Assembly (NCBI RefSeq): GCF_002855515.1
Contig: NZ_PKRP01000001.1
Span: 434,001-498,000 of the forward strand
DNA length: 64,000 bases
Direction: 5' to 3'
DNA from: Rhizobium sp. TH135
GTDB taxonomy: Bacteria > Pseudomonadota > Alphaproteobacteria > Rhizobiales > Rhizobiaceae
The notes under the pieces are model-generated. The model was not told where the DNA came from and made no database searches. It saw only the letters and a list, made by a program, of their open reading frames with translations. The position numbers and the translations under genes were made by a program. Shown here piece after piece: positions 44,379 to 53,728 of the stretch. The first letter of the stretch is position 1, and the number at the start of each line of letters is the position of its first letter.

Positions 44379-46205
44379 TCAGGGAGCGCCGAAGCGGCTC
44401 GGGTCGATCGTCGTGGCATCGAGGCGGAAGCCATCCGGAACTGCCGTAGCAGGAGCGACCAGCGAGCGCGACACGACGCGGGGCGCCTTGACCGGCTTGG
44501 AGACGGCGTCGAACTTGCCTTGGTTCAGGGCCCACTGCTCGATCATGCCCTTGGTGAGCTTGGTGCCACCATACATGGCCATATGCGCCCGTTCTGCATC
44601 TTCCTGGCCCGGGCGACCACCCTTCTTGGGCAGGGCCGCATCGGCATTCGGCACGGCGTCGGACGGAGCGTCAAACATGTCACCGAACTGCGTCGTGGTT
44701 TCGACAGCCGCCGTTTCCTGCGGGATCGATGCGACCTCGACGGGCTTCTGGGCGGGAGCCGGGGCCTGCTCAGGGGCAGCCGTCAGCTCAGCCTGGACAG
44801 GCGCGCTCGACGGGATCGGGGCTGCCATTTCCGGAATGGTGCTGTCTTCCAGTGCGGCGGCCGCTTCCGGCGACAGGATCGCCTGCTCGACTTCGTCCAC
44901 CTCGGCTTCGGCTTCAGCCTGCGAGGAAGCAAGGAGCGCCTCGGCCACCTGCGGACGCGCCGCGGGTACCGGAACAGCCATGCCCTCGGCCAAAAGCATG
45001 GCTTCGGAACTCGGGTCGATCGAGGCGGTCATAACGCCCTGCTCGGCACCGCCAGCCTGCGGCCGCGGATTGAGAAGGGTCGGCACTGGCACGGTGGTCA
45101 GAGAAGCAAGATCGGCGAATTCATCCGCTGGCGCAGAGGCCGGGACAGGAACACCACTTGCGACCTGCTGGAGGGCATCCTCAGCCGCATTGCGCGGCGG
45201 CTGGTAAAGCGCCACGGCGAGGCTGTTGTCAGCCGGGCGCAGTGAAGGCCGTGCCTGCGGAACAGGCGCGTCGGCCGCATCCACACCCGGAAGCGCATTG
45301 GCGACCATCACCGGCTCGGAAGCGGTTACGACAGGCTGCTCGCGCGGTGCGACGGGAGCCTGCTGCGGCTGTGCCACGGAAGGACGAGCGGCGGGTTCCG
45401 GAACATCCTCGACTTCATCCTCGTCGCCACCGCCGAACAGCATGGCGAGGAAATTGCGCGGACGCGACGAGGACTTTTCCTCAGCGATCATGACAGTATT
45501 GCCGGAGGCAACGCGGCGCTTGTACTCGGCGAGCGCCTGCTGATAGCCCGGCAGCGGCTTGCCGTCGGCGGGAATATGCACGGTCTTGCCGTCCGGGAAG
45601 AGGCGGACGAGATCCTGGCGGTTCATGCGCGGCCAAGCGCGGACGCCTGCGACGTCCATGTGCACGAAGGGCGAACCGGAATTGGGGTAGTAACCAACGC
45701 CACCGGCCTGCATCTTCACGCCGAGTTCGCGCAGCGTCTTCAGCGGAACACCGGGGATGTAGAAGTCCATCGCCGTGCCGCGCATGTGCTGGCTTTCCTT
45801 GGCAACACCCTTCGAGCGCGAACGCAGCATCGAGTTGGTGGCCGGAGAGCGATAGGCGGAGACGACCTTGATGTAACCCTTGGCGCGCGACTGACGATAG
45901 ACTTCCCAGACGAGGTCGAAGAGGCGCGGGTCCATCTTCGTCGGCTCGTTGCGGCGCCAGTCACGGAGGATATAGTTGAGCTGTTTCAGACCCTTGGGGT
46001 CATAGCGGCCATTGCGCTTGAAGGTGATCGATGCGCGTTCGCCGGTGTGAACGAATTCGATATTGAGCGTGCGGCTTTCAGCATGTGCCGAACCAACGCT
46101 ACCCAGAAGTCCACCGAAAGCCATCAGAAGGACGGCAGACAGCGAAAAAAGCAGCCTCGCTGCCAACTGCGCGGACGCAAGCCGGGTTTTGCGCCCGCTT
46201 TGCAT
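44379..46205 (-). CDS. DUF882 (peptidase M15_2) murein endopeptidase-like protein with long disordered tail
   Basis: 608 aa from ATG 46205, after which a signal peptide appears (LLFSLSAVLLMAFGGLLGSVGSAHA). The M15-type zinc ligands are His140 and Asp147 (SQHMRGTAMDFYIPG) and His182 (SPFVHMDVAG), as in E. coli MepK/YcbK, which cuts 3-3 peptidoglycan crosslinks. The catalytic domain is only the first 230 residues. The remaining 380 are Ala/Pro/Glu-rich and low in complexity, ending in a small conserved block (HMAMYGGTKLTKGMIEQWAL). Divergence of tail length makes a wall-spanning tether likely. Confidence 0.87.
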   Translation of the reverse strand: MQSGRKTRLASAQLAARLLFSLSAVLLMAFGGLLGSVGSAHAESRTLNIEFVHTGERASITFKRNGRYDPKGLKQLNYILRDWRRNEPTKMDPRLFDLVWEVYRQSRAKGYIKVVSAYRSPATNSMLRSRSKGVAKESQHMRGTAMDFYIPGVPLKTLRELGVKMQAGGVGYYPNSGSPFVHMDVAGVRAWPRMNRQDLVRLFPDGKTVHIPADGKPLPGYQQALAEYKRRVASGNTVMIAEEKSSSRPRNFLAMLFGGGDEDEVEDVPEPAARPSVAQPQQAPVAPREQPVVTASEPVMVANALPGVDAADAPVPQARPSLRPADNSLAVALYQPPRNAAEDALQQVASGVPVPASAPADEFADLASLTTVPVPTLLNPRPQAGGAEQGVMTASIDPSSEAMLLAEGMAVPVPAARPQVAEALLASSQAEAEAEVDEVEQAILSPEAAAALEDSTIPEMAAPIPSSAPVQAELTAAPEQAPAPAQKPVEVASIPQETAAVETTTQFGDMFDAPSDAVPNADAALPKKGGRPGQEDAERAHMAMYGGTKLTKGMIEQWALNQGKFDAVSKPVKAPRVVSRSLVAPATAVPDGFRLDATTIDPSRFGAP

Positions 46206-46426
46206 ATGGAGCGCGCTGATGTCCTGCGATGCCTGCAATGCAATCCCCGTCCGAAAGACTACGTCCCACGCCAACCGAAATGAACGTCAAATGCGGTCAT
46301 ACCATGGCAAATTTGCCACATCCGCACAAGCTGTCCATTTATAGTGAACGCTTGCCTAACAAGTGCTTAGACCTTTGGTAGGCGATTAAGCTTACCCCAG
46401 AGTTAACATCGAACGGTTGAGGCAAA

Positions 46427-47962
46427 TCAAGCGGCATCCTTCTGCGGATCGTCGGGATCGATTCCGTAATCCTTGAGCTTGCGGTAGAGCGTTGAGCGCC
46501 CGATGCCCAGCTTTCGCGCCACCTGGCTCATCTGGCCGCGGTAGAATTTCAGCGCGAAACGGATCAGTTCCTCCTCGATTTCAGCAAGCTTGCGCACATT
46601 GCCAGCCTCGTCCGTGCTGACGATGACATTGCCGGATGCGCCGCCACTGAAACCTGTGGATGGAGCCACAAGACCCGCCGCCCGCTCGGCAAGAGCGGCC
46701 TGCACCTTGGCAATCGGGCTCTGCTCCGGAACGGATGGCTGTGCATCCGGACCGGCGGCTCCACTGCGATGGTCTTTCATCTGGGCCGAGATCTGCGGGA
46801 AATCCGCCTCGCGAAGGCTTACACCATCAGCCAGCACGACGGCGCGGAAGATCGCGTTTTCGAGTTGCCGCGTATTGCCCGGCCAGTCGAATGAGGTGAG
46901 CAGCGCAAGCGCCGACGATTCCACCTGAAGCGTCCTCGGCAGGCGTTGCTCCAGCGAGAAACGCTCGACGAAGGCCCGGATCAGATGGGGGATGTCTTCC
47001 TTGCGTCGGCGCAGCGACGCGATGGTGATGGGAAACACGTTGAGACGGTAATAGAGGTCCTCGCGGAAACGCGCAGCCTTGACCTCTTCGATCAGGTCCT
47101 TGTTGGTCGCAAGGATCAGTCGGACATTGGCCTTCACCGAACGCTGCTGACCGCCACCATGGACTTCGCCCGTCTGCACAAGCTCCAGCAGCCGCATCTG
47201 GCCGCCGGGCGGCAACTCACTAATTTCCTCAATGAAAAGCGTGCCGCCTTCGGCCTCGGAAAGCTTGCCGATCTGGCTTTCGCTGCCGAACAGCACCTCT
47301 TCCATCTGGGCCGGAGAAATGGAATTGCAGTTGAACCCGACGAACGGACGCGACGAGCGATCGCTTGCGGCATGAATAGCACGCGCCACCAGTTCCTTGC
47401 CAACACCCGCCTCCCCTTCAAGCATGACGGGGATGGTCGATTGCGCTGCCCGGCGGCCGAGTTCAACCACGCGAGACATGGCGGCACTTGCAGCAATCAC
47501 ATCGACGAAACTGACGGACCCAGTGCGGGCCCGGCGTGGCGCCCTGCCCTGCAGGCTGGTGCGATGGATCTTGAGCGCGGATTCGATGGCACCGATCAGC
47601 CGCTCCTGGGCGATCGGCTTGACCAGAAAGTCGAAAGCGCCGGCACGGACTGCATTGAGTGCCGTCTCCGTCGCACCTTCGGCAGTCCCGACAATCACAG
47701 GCACGGCCGCATTGATCTCGGCCAGCATGGGTATGATGTTGGGGTTCAGGCCCTCGGCGGATGCCGCGTCGATCACAACGACACCTATGGCGTCGCGATG
47801 GCGGCGGAAAAGATCGATGCCGGCATGCGCCGTATCAGCGACATGGACGGCGTGGCCGTGCGCCTCAATCGCAGCCTTCATGCTGCGGCGCTCGGTAGCA
47901 TCTTCATCGATGAGTAGAATCTGTGCGGTCAACTTGCGCTCCCCGGGGCTGTTTCGGCGCAT
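46427..47962 (-). CDS. NtrC-like response regulator lacking the sigma-54 contact loop
   Basis: 511 aa. Receiver domain 13-130 with acidic D19-E20-D21, probable phospho-acceptor Asp65 and Lys115. AAA+ domain from about 153: Walker A GEAGVGKE (183-190), Walker B LFIEE (242-246, Asp changed to Glu) and arginine finger FREDLYYRL. The L1 loop that normally carries GAFTGA is shortened: LFGSESQIGKLSEAEGGTLF runs straight on. A Fis-type HTH is at 464-500 (SQVARKLGIGRSTLYRKL). Such proteins cannot use sigma-54 in the usual way. The start has AGGAG upstream. Target unknown; divergent from pepF. Confidence 0.9.
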   Translation of the reverse strand: MRRNSPGERKLTAQILLIDEDATERRSMKAAIEAHGHAVHVADTAHAGIDLFRRHRDAIGVVVIDAASAEGLNPNIIPMLAEINAAVPVIVGTAEGATETALNAVRAGAFDFLVKPIAQERLIGAIESALKIHRTSLQGRAPRRARTGSVSFVDVIAASAAMSRVVELGRRAAQSTIPVMLEGEAGVGKELVARAIHAASDRSSRPFVGFNCNSISPAQMEEVLFGSESQIGKLSEAEGGTLFIEEISELPPGGQMRLLELVQTGEVHGGGQQRSVKANVRLILATNKDLIEEVKAARFREDLYYRLNVFPITIASLRRRKEDIPHLIRAFVERFSLEQRLPRTLQVESSALALLTSFDWPGNTRQLENAIFRAVVLADGVSLREADFPQISAQMKDHRSGAAGPDAQPSVPEQSPIAKVQAALAERAAGLVAPSTGFSGGASGNVIVSTDEAGNVRKLAEIEEELIRFALKFYRGQMSQVARKLGIGRSTLYRKLKDYGIDPDDPQKDAA

Positions 47963-48183
47963 TCGCGCTCCTGGGTTATCGCGGGGAGACTGCCAGAAAG
48001 GCCTGAAGATGTTCTTGGGAGAAAGCCTCGCATTTTAACGGTCCTTAACCGTTTCTGGCACAATCCACAGGTGTCTCGGTGCGTGCGAACACGGATGTCG
48101 CACCATGGCGGCACACCCCGCTGCTTGCCGATCCGCAGGCGACTGACTACATCTCCGGAACGAAGAGAAGAAAGGACATCGCC

Positions 48184-50034
48184 ATGACGATCGACCGCCG
48201 CCCCACCCTGAGCCCCGCCCACCCGGCTTCCGCCAGCGGAAATCAGAACCTCGGCGACCTGCCCGTCTGGAAGCTGGACGATCTTTATCCGGGTCAGACC
48301 TCGAGCGAATTCCTCGGTGCCGTCGAGAAGGCGGGATCCTATGCGCTTGCCTTCGAGACCAAATGGAAGGGCAAGCTTTCGATCGCGCTCGAAACCGTCG
48401 GTGAAAACTCGCTGGCCCAGGCCCTGCGCGAGATGGATGCGCTCGAAGACTTGCTTGGCCGCATCGCCTCCTATGCCGGCCTCACCTATTATTCCGACAT
48501 GACCAATCCGGCGAACGGCAAGTTCTTCGGCGACATCCAGGCCAAGCTCACCGACATGTCGGCCCGCCTCCTCTTCTTCCCGCTGGAGATGAACCGTCTT
48601 GCCGACGATGCCGTCGACGCCGCCATGGACCGCGACCCCGCACTCGGCCATTTCCGCCCCTGGATCGTCGATCTGCGCAAGGACAAGCCCTTCCAGCTCG
48701 ACGACCGGATCGAGCAGCTTTTCCTTGAGAAGTCGCAAACTGGTGCCGCCGCCTTCAATCGCCTCTTCGACGAGACGCTGGCTTCGCTGCGCCTCAAGGT
48801 CGGCGACGAGGAAATGCCGCTTGAGCCAACACTGACGCTTTTGCAGGACGCCAATCCGGAAAAGCGCCGCGAGGCAGCCGAAGCCCTGTCGAAGACCTTC
48901 AAGGAAAATATCAGAATCTTCACCCTGGTGACCAACACGCTCGCCAAGGACAAGGACATCTGCGACCGCTGGCGCGGCTTCGAGGACATCGCCGATAGCC
49001 GCCATCTGGCCAACCGCGTCGAGCGGGAAGTGGTCGATGCCCTGGCAGAGGCCGTACGCGAGGCCTATCCGCGCCTGTCGCATCGCTACTACAAGATGAA
49101 GGCGAAGTGGCTTGGCATGGACCAGATGAACTTCTGGGACCGCAATGCGCCGCTGGCCGAAACACCGGACCGTCTCATCTCCTGGGACGAGGCCAAGGAC
49201 ATGGTGCTCTCGGCCTATGGTGGCTTTGCGCCTGAAATGGCCGAGATCGCCGGCCGCTTCTTTGACGGCGGCTGGATCGACGCGCCCGCTCGCCCGGGCA
49301 AGGCGCCTGGTGCCTTCGCCCATCCGACGGTCCCGTCCGCCCACCCCTATGTGCTGGTCAACTATCTCGGCAAGCCGCGCGATGTCATGACGCTGGCCCA
49401 TGAGCTGGGCCATGGCGTGCATCAGGTGCTGGCCGGCGGCCAGGGCGCGATGATGTGCCAGACGCCGCTGACGCTTGCCGAAACCGCATCCGTCTTTGGC
49501 GAAATGCTGACCTTCCGCGCGCTCCTCGACAAGACCACGGACAAGCGCGAGCGCAAGGCCATGCTTGCCCAGAAGGTCGAGGACATGATCAACACGGTCG
49601 TGCGCCAGATCGCCTTCTATCAGTTCGAGCGCAAGATCCACACGGCCCGCAAGGAAGGCGAACTGACGGCCGAGAAGATCGGCGAATTGTGGCTATCCGT
49701 GCAGCAGGAAAGCCTGGGGCCGGCGATCAAGATCTCGGAAGGCTATGAGACCTGGTGGGCCTATATCCCCCACTTCATCCACTCGCCCTTCTATGTCTAT
49801 GCTTATGCCTTCGGCGACTGCCTGGTGAACTCGCTCTACGCCGTCTACCAGAACGCCGATCAGGGCTTCCAGGACAAGTATTTCGAGCTCCTGAAGGCCG
49901 GCGGCACCAAGCATCATTCGGAGCTTCTCGCTCCGTTCGGGCTCGATGCGACCGATCCGTCGTTCTGGGCCAAGGGACTGTCGATGATCGAGGGGCTGAT
50001 CGACGAATTGGAAGCGCTAGATAAGGCAGCCTGA
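48184..50034 (+). CDS. pepF: M3-family oligoendopeptidase (PepF)
   Basis: 616 aa from ATG 48184, which follows GAAGAAAGGACATC. Zinc protease with the HExxH site at His406 (TLAHELGHGVHQ) and the downstream glutamate in ETASVFGEML. The N-terminal helical lobe is typical of oligoendopeptidase F. It degrades short peptides in the cytoplasm. The stop is 20 nt before pabB, so co-transcription with pabB-pabC is plausible. Confidence 0.95.
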   Translation: MTIDRRPTLSPAHPASASGNQNLGDLPVWKLDDLYPGQTSSEFLGAVEKAGSYALAFETKWKGKLSIALETVGENSLAQALREMDALEDLLGRIASYAGLTYYSDMTNPANGKFFGDIQAKLTDMSARLLFFPLEMNRLADDAVDAAMDRDPALGHFRPWIVDLRKDKPFQLDDRIEQLFLEKSQTGAAAFNRLFDETLASLRLKVGDEEMPLEPTLTLLQDANPEKRREAAEALSKTFKENIRIFTLVTNTLAKDKDICDRWRGFEDIADSRHLANRVEREVVDALAEAVREAYPRLSHRYYKMKAKWLGMDQMNFWDRNAPLAETPDRLISWDEAKDMVLSAYGGFAPEMAEIAGRFFDGGWIDAPARPGKAPGAFAHPTVPSAHPYVLVNYLGKPRDVMTLAHELGHGVHQVLAGGQGAMMCQTPLTLAETASVFGEMLTFRALLDKTTDKRERKAMLAQKVEDMINTVVRQIAFYQFERKIHTARKEGELTAEKIGELWLSVQQESLGPAIKISEGYETWWAYIPHFIHSPFYVYAYAFGDCLVNSLYAVYQNADQGFQDKYFELLKAGGTKHHSELLAPFGLDATDPSFWAKGLSMIEGLIDELEALDKAA

Positions 50035-50054
50035 ACCGGAGCCGCCGATATCCC

Positions 50055-51215
50055 ATGCGTGACCACGCGCCCTATGCGCTCTTCCGCGACGACCGCGCGG
50101 GGACGAGCCTCGTCTTTGCCGAACCGGAGACGCTCGTCGTCGCCCGGACGGCGGACGAGGTCGAGCCTGCGCTCGCCACATTGGAAGCGCACCGGAAAGC
50201 CGGCAAATGGCTGGCGGGTTATCTGTCCTATGAAGCGGGCTTCGTCTTTGAGCCGAAGCTCCGTCCTCTGGTAGAAGACGGGCGGGAAACCCCGCTCATC
50301 GCCATGGGGGTCTTCGCCGCCCCCGCACCGGCCGAACACCCGCTGGCTGAAGCGCCCTCGAACATCCCGAATGCCCCCTTGCTCACCGATCCCAGAGCGG
50401 GCTGGGATTTCGACACCTATCGCACCCGCTTCGATCGGCTGCATCATCACCTGCGCAAGGGCGACTGCTACCAGGCAAACCTGACCATGCCGGTCGAGGC
50501 CCGCTGGTCCAGCGATCCCCGTGCCGCCTTCTGGTCGCTCGTCGGGCGCCAGCCGGTGCATTACGGCGCACTGATCGATTTCGGCGATCCGGTCATCCTG
50601 TCCCGCTCGCCCGAACTCTTCTTCTCCGTGGATGACGACGGCTGGCTCGAAACCCGCCCGATGAAGGGCACAGCCGCCCGGGGTGCTACCCCGGAGGAAG
50701 ACGAGGCGATTATCGCGGCCATGCTCGGCGACGAGAAAACGCAAGCCGAAAACCGCATGATCGTCGATCTCCTGCGCAACGACGTCTCGGTCATCAGCGA
50801 GGTCGGCACATTGTCGGTCCCCAAGCTCTTCGCCATCGAGACCTATCCGACCGTCCACCAGATGGTGAGCTATGTCAGGGCAAAACTCTCGCCCGGCATC
50901 GGCCTGGCCGAGATCATGGCCGCCCTTTTCCCATGCGGATCCGTGACGGGGGCGCCGAAAATGTGGGCGATGCGCATCCTGCATGAACTGGAAGCCGGTC
51001 CGCGCGATATCTATTGCGGCGCGATCGGCTGGTGCGATCCAGCCGGCCCGATGCGATTTTCGGTTGCGATCCGTACGATCTCCCTTTTCAACGGCGGCCG
51101 CGCCGTCTTCAATGTCGGCGGCGGCATCGTCTTCGATTCGAAGGCCGAGGCCGAATACGAGGAATGCCTGTTGAAGGCGCGCTTTGCCGTGGGAGACGAA
51201 TGGATTTCTCGCTGA
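50055..51215 (+). CDS. pabB: Aminodeoxychorismate synthase component I
   Basis: 386 aa. Turns chorismate and ammonia (from PabA) into 4-amino-4-deoxychorismate for folate. The catalytic core has LRKGDCYQANLTMPVEAR, RSPELFF, TRPMKGTAARG with the active-site lysine, LLRNDVSVISEVGT, the GSVTGAPK substrate motif and YCGAIGW. The N-terminal region is short, as in the fused or compact PabB forms. It overlaps the following pabC by 16 nt; together they form the chorismate-to-PABA branch. Confidence 0.94.
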   Translation: MRDHAPYALFRDDRAGTSLVFAEPETLVVARTADEVEPALATLEAHRKAGKWLAGYLSYEAGFVFEPKLRPLVEDGRETPLIAMGVFAAPAPAEHPLAEAPSNIPNAPLLTDPRAGWDFDTYRTRFDRLHHHLRKGDCYQANLTMPVEARWSSDPRAAFWSLVGRQPVHYGALIDFGDPVILSRSPELFFSVDDDGWLETRPMKGTAARGATPEEDEAIIAAMLGDEKTQAENRMIVDLLRNDVSVISEVGTLSVPKLFAIETYPTVHQMVSYVRAKLSPGIGLAEIMAALFPCGSVTGAPKMWAMRILHELEAGPRDIYCGAIGWCDPAGPMRFSVAIRTISLFNGGRAVFNVGGGIVFDSKAEAEYEECLLKARFAVGDEWISR

Positions 51216-51820
51216 TCGAGACTTTGCGGTGGCAGCCGGACGCGGGTTTCCTGCGGCTCGACCAGCATTTGCGTCGCCTTTCCCGCTCGGCTGATGCGCT
51301 CGGCTTTCGACAGCCGCAGGACGCGAAAGGCAAGCTTGAGAAGGAAGTCTCCGGCAGCGAACCTCTGCGCGTCCGCCTGGTCATGACCTATCGCGGCAAG
51401 ATGGACGTGAGTGCCACGCCATTCGAGCCGGTGCCGGAAGAAAGCGTCTGGCGGCTGAAGATCGCCAAGACGCGGCTGCAATCCGAAGACAGCCTCTTCC
51501 GCCACAAGACCACCCGCCGCGAACCCTATGAAGCCGCGCGCGCCGAATTCTCGAAGGACGAGGCCGACGAGGTGATCCTGTTCAACGAGCGCGGCGAGGT
51601 CTGCGAGGGCACGATCACCAACATCTTCGCCGAAGCTGCCGACGGCATGCTGCTCACACCGCCGCTCACCAGCGGGCTGCTGCCAGGCGTTTTGCGCGCC
51701 GAACTGATCCGCGAGCGAAAGGCGCGCGGCGAGGTGCTGAAACTCGATGACCTGCGCCACCGGAAACTCTTCGTCGGCAATTCCCTGCGCGGCCTGATCC
51801 CCGCCGAACTGGTGGAATAG
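51200..51820 (+). CDS. pabC: Aminotransferase class IV, probable aminodeoxychorismate lyase
   Basis: 206 aa from ATG 51200, inside the 3' end of pabB. PLP fold type IV: the Schiff-base lysine is Lys103 in RHKTTRREPY, and NERGEVCEGTITNIFAE with LTSGLLPGVLRAEL are the conserved C-terminal blocks. The product releases pyruvate from aminodeoxychorismate to give 4-aminobenzoate. It is shorter than E. coli PabC (269 aa) because the N-terminal lobe is trimmed; this compact form is common downstream of rhizobial pabB. The overlap with pabB supports the role. Confidence 0.88.
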   Translation: MDFSLIETLRWQPDAGFLRLDQHLRRLSRSADALGFRQPQDAKGKLEKEVSGSEPLRVRLVMTYRGKMDVSATPFEPVPEESVWRLKIAKTRLQSEDSLFRHKTTRREPYEAARAEFSKDEADEVILFNERGEVCEGTITNIFAEAADGMLLTPPLTSGLLPGVLRAELIRERKARGEVLKLDDLRHRKLFVGNSLRGLIPAELVE

Positions 51821-51828
51821 GCACCGCA

Positions 51829-53127
51829 ATGGCAGACCTACTGCCCCCGAACGCCGCCGTTCCCGGACCATCAAATGCCGCCACCGCCCTCATGGGCCTG
51901 TCCTTGGTCGCGCTCTTCCTTCTGCCCGCATGGCTCAACGGCTTCCCATGGGTGATGGACGACTCGATCGCCTATTCCGGACAGGGCGTGAACTGGATGC
52001 GGGCCAAGACGGCCGCGGTCTTGGTTGCCCCGCTGCATGGCCTGATCGGCTATTGGGCCCTTCCCGTCTTCAATGCCGTCGTGAATGCGGCAGCCTGGCT
52101 GCTTCTGATCCGCAGCTTTGACCTGCGGGGCTACTGGCTGATCCTGCCGCTCGCCGTGCTCGCGCTGCAACCGCTGTACACAAGTGCCGTGCTCGTGGAT
52201 TCCTGGTTCTTCGCCGCCGTCGTCTTTCTGATCGTCTCGATCAGAAACAAGAGCCCGTTTCTCGCTTTGTCCGCCGGCATCCTCTTCTCCGGCCACGCCA
52301 GCGGCCTGATCCTGGCAAGCGTGCTGGCCATGCTGGTGGCGCTGCTCTTCGGCTTCCGAAAGGCAATGATGATGCCGGTTCTGGCCATCGCCACCACCAT
52401 CGGCGTCAGCAGCTTTCTGGATGCCAAATACTTCCCCGAGACCCCGTCTCTCGGACGCACGTTCCTCGCGGCCCGCCTCTTCTCCGTCCAACCCGTTCTG
52501 CTGCGGGAAGAGTGCGAGCGCAGCGATGCAGTCGTCCTGTGTGACGCCGCCAGTCTAATCGAAAGGATCCGGGAACGTCCCGAGAATGCCGGCCGGCGCG
52601 ATTTCTTCTGGGACCTGATGCGCGCGTTTCCCGACCGTTTCGAACTCGCCGCCTTCGAACGCGATCATGCCTGGCCGATCATCCGGGCCGCGATCACGCA
52701 GATGCCGCTCGAAACGGCTGACATCATCCTCCGGGATTTCCTAAGCTTCTACGGCACGGGAACGCGCCTCGATTTTATTGCGCGCCTGAACGAGCCGATG
52801 CCAGAGGCATTCCCGAATTCTTGGCAGGCACAAGGCATCTGGCAATCGGATGCCAACCTCGCAGGTCTGACCGGACTGCGGTGGGGCCTCTATGCAAGCC
52901 TTGCTGTAGCCTTGATGGTCGGCTGGCGCGGGACCAGCGACGAAAACGGGCGCTGGCTTTTCATCCTGCTGTTGATCTGCCTCGCCAATGACAGCCTGTT
53001 CGCAGTGGTCTCCGGCCCACCCGACCGCTACCACCACCGCATCCTGCCGCTGATCGCGGCAGCAACCTGCCTCCTCGTTCTGGCGCGACAGCGCCGTGAC
53101 GCCGCGACCGCGGCCCAATGGAAATAG
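51829..53127 (+). CDS. Polytopic membrane protein of unknown function
   Basis: 432 aa with about ten hydrophobic segments, most in the first 200 and last 130 residues, flanking a soluble loop of about 130 residues (210-340: REECERSDAVVLCDAASLIERIRERPENAGRR). The early PWVMDDSIAYSGQGVNW loop carries a DD pair after TM1. That placement recalls the acidic motif of GT-C glycosyltransferases, but the rest does not match a family I can name. It lies 8 nt after pabC and 4 nt before the YciI gene, so it belongs to this transcript. Confidence 0.6.
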   Translation: MADLLPPNAAVPGPSNAATALMGLSLVALFLLPAWLNGFPWVMDDSIAYSGQGVNWMRAKTAAVLVAPLHGLIGYWALPVFNAVVNAAAWLLLIRSFDLRGYWLILPLAVLALQPLYTSAVLVDSWFFAAVVFLIVSIRNKSPFLALSAGILFSGHASGLILASVLAMLVALLFGFRKAMMMPVLAIATTIGVSSFLDAKYFPETPSLGRTFLAARLFSVQPVLLREECERSDAVVLCDAASLIERIRERPENAGRRDFFWDLMRAFPDRFELAAFERDHAWPIIRAAITQMPLETADIILRDFLSFYGTGTRLDFIARLNEPMPEAFPNSWQAQGIWQSDANLAGLTGLRWGLYASLAVALMVGWRGTSDENGRWLFILLLICLANDSLFAVVSGPPDRYHHRILPLIAAATCLLVLARQRRDAATAAQWK

Positions 53128-53131
53128 TCAG

Positions 53132-53416
53132 ATGTTCATTCTCTCCCTCACCTATGTGAAGCCCACCGAAGAAGCCGATCGCCTGATGCAGCCGCATATG
53201 GACTGGGTGAATGCCGGCTATGACAGCGGTCTGTTCCTCGCCTCCGGCCGCAAGAACCCACGCACCGGTGGAGTGATCCTCGCCCGGGGCGATCGAGCCG
53301 AGATCGAGGCTTATGTCGCGGCCGACCCCTTCGCGGCAGAGGGTGTCGCCGTGTATGAGGTGACGGAAGTGGCTGTGACGCGAACGGCAGCCGGGCTGGA
53401 AGGGTTGAAGGGATAA
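53132..53416 (+). CDS. YciI-like dimeric alpha/beta-barrel protein
   Basis: 94 aa from ATG 53132. MFILSLTYVKPTEEADRLMQPHMDWV and the catalytic-type histidine (H24) with Asp25 are characteristic of YCII domains. The C-terminal half is AEIEAYVAADPFAAEGVAVYEV. Such small ferredoxin-like proteins are thought to act as lyases or hydrolases on small molecules. Substrate unknown. The gene follows the membrane protein by 4 nt and is the last in the pepF-pabBC series. Confidence 0.87.
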   Translation: MFILSLTYVKPTEEADRLMQPHMDWVNAGYDSGLFLASGRKNPRTGGVILARGDRAEIEAYVAADPFAAEGVAVYEVTEVAVTRTAAGLEGLKG

Positions 53417-53420
53417 AACC

Positions 53421-53723
53421 TCAGACTTCGTCTTCCGGACCGATGGTTCTAGGCGCTGCGCGCCGTCCATCGAAGACCTCAAGGACCTCGATGCTGGTAG
53501 CTGCCAACCGATAGTAGATTACGTAAGGTCCACCTGGCACGACCAGTCTGCGCACATCCACCAGTCTTGTTCTGGTGCCCAGTTCCGGATGTCTGGAAAT
53601 GCTGTCGACCGCTTCAACGATGTGGCTACCCACTTTGCGCGCGGCCTGGGGATGAAACCGGGCAATATAGGCTCGGATATGAACGAGGTCGTGGCGTGCA
53701 GTCGTGGACCAGACGACTTTCAT
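53421..53723 (-). CDS. parE: ParE/RelE-family toxin
   Basis: 100 aa. The RelE/ParE fold is shown by VWSTTARHDLVHIRAYIARFHPQAARKVGSHI, by ISRHPELGTR and by the conserved end VPGGPYVIYYRLAATSIEVLEVFDGRRA. The C-terminal strand with RR fits the ParE branch, which poisons gyrase. It starts 5 nt after the antitoxin stop. The pair lies in a chromosomal gap with the YciI gene converging on it. Confidence 0.87.
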   Translation of the reverse strand: MKVVWSTTARHDLVHIRAYIARFHPQAARKVGSHIVEAVDSISRHPELGTRTRLVDVRRLVVPGGPYVIYYRLAATSIEVLEVFDGRRAAPRTIGPEDEV

Positions 53724-53728
53724 CTGGC

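Noticed and set aside
46381..46412. TTAA...TTAA pair upstream of the DUF882 gene as a CtrA site
   Set aside because: The spacer is 13 nt rather than 7, so it does not fit the consensus.
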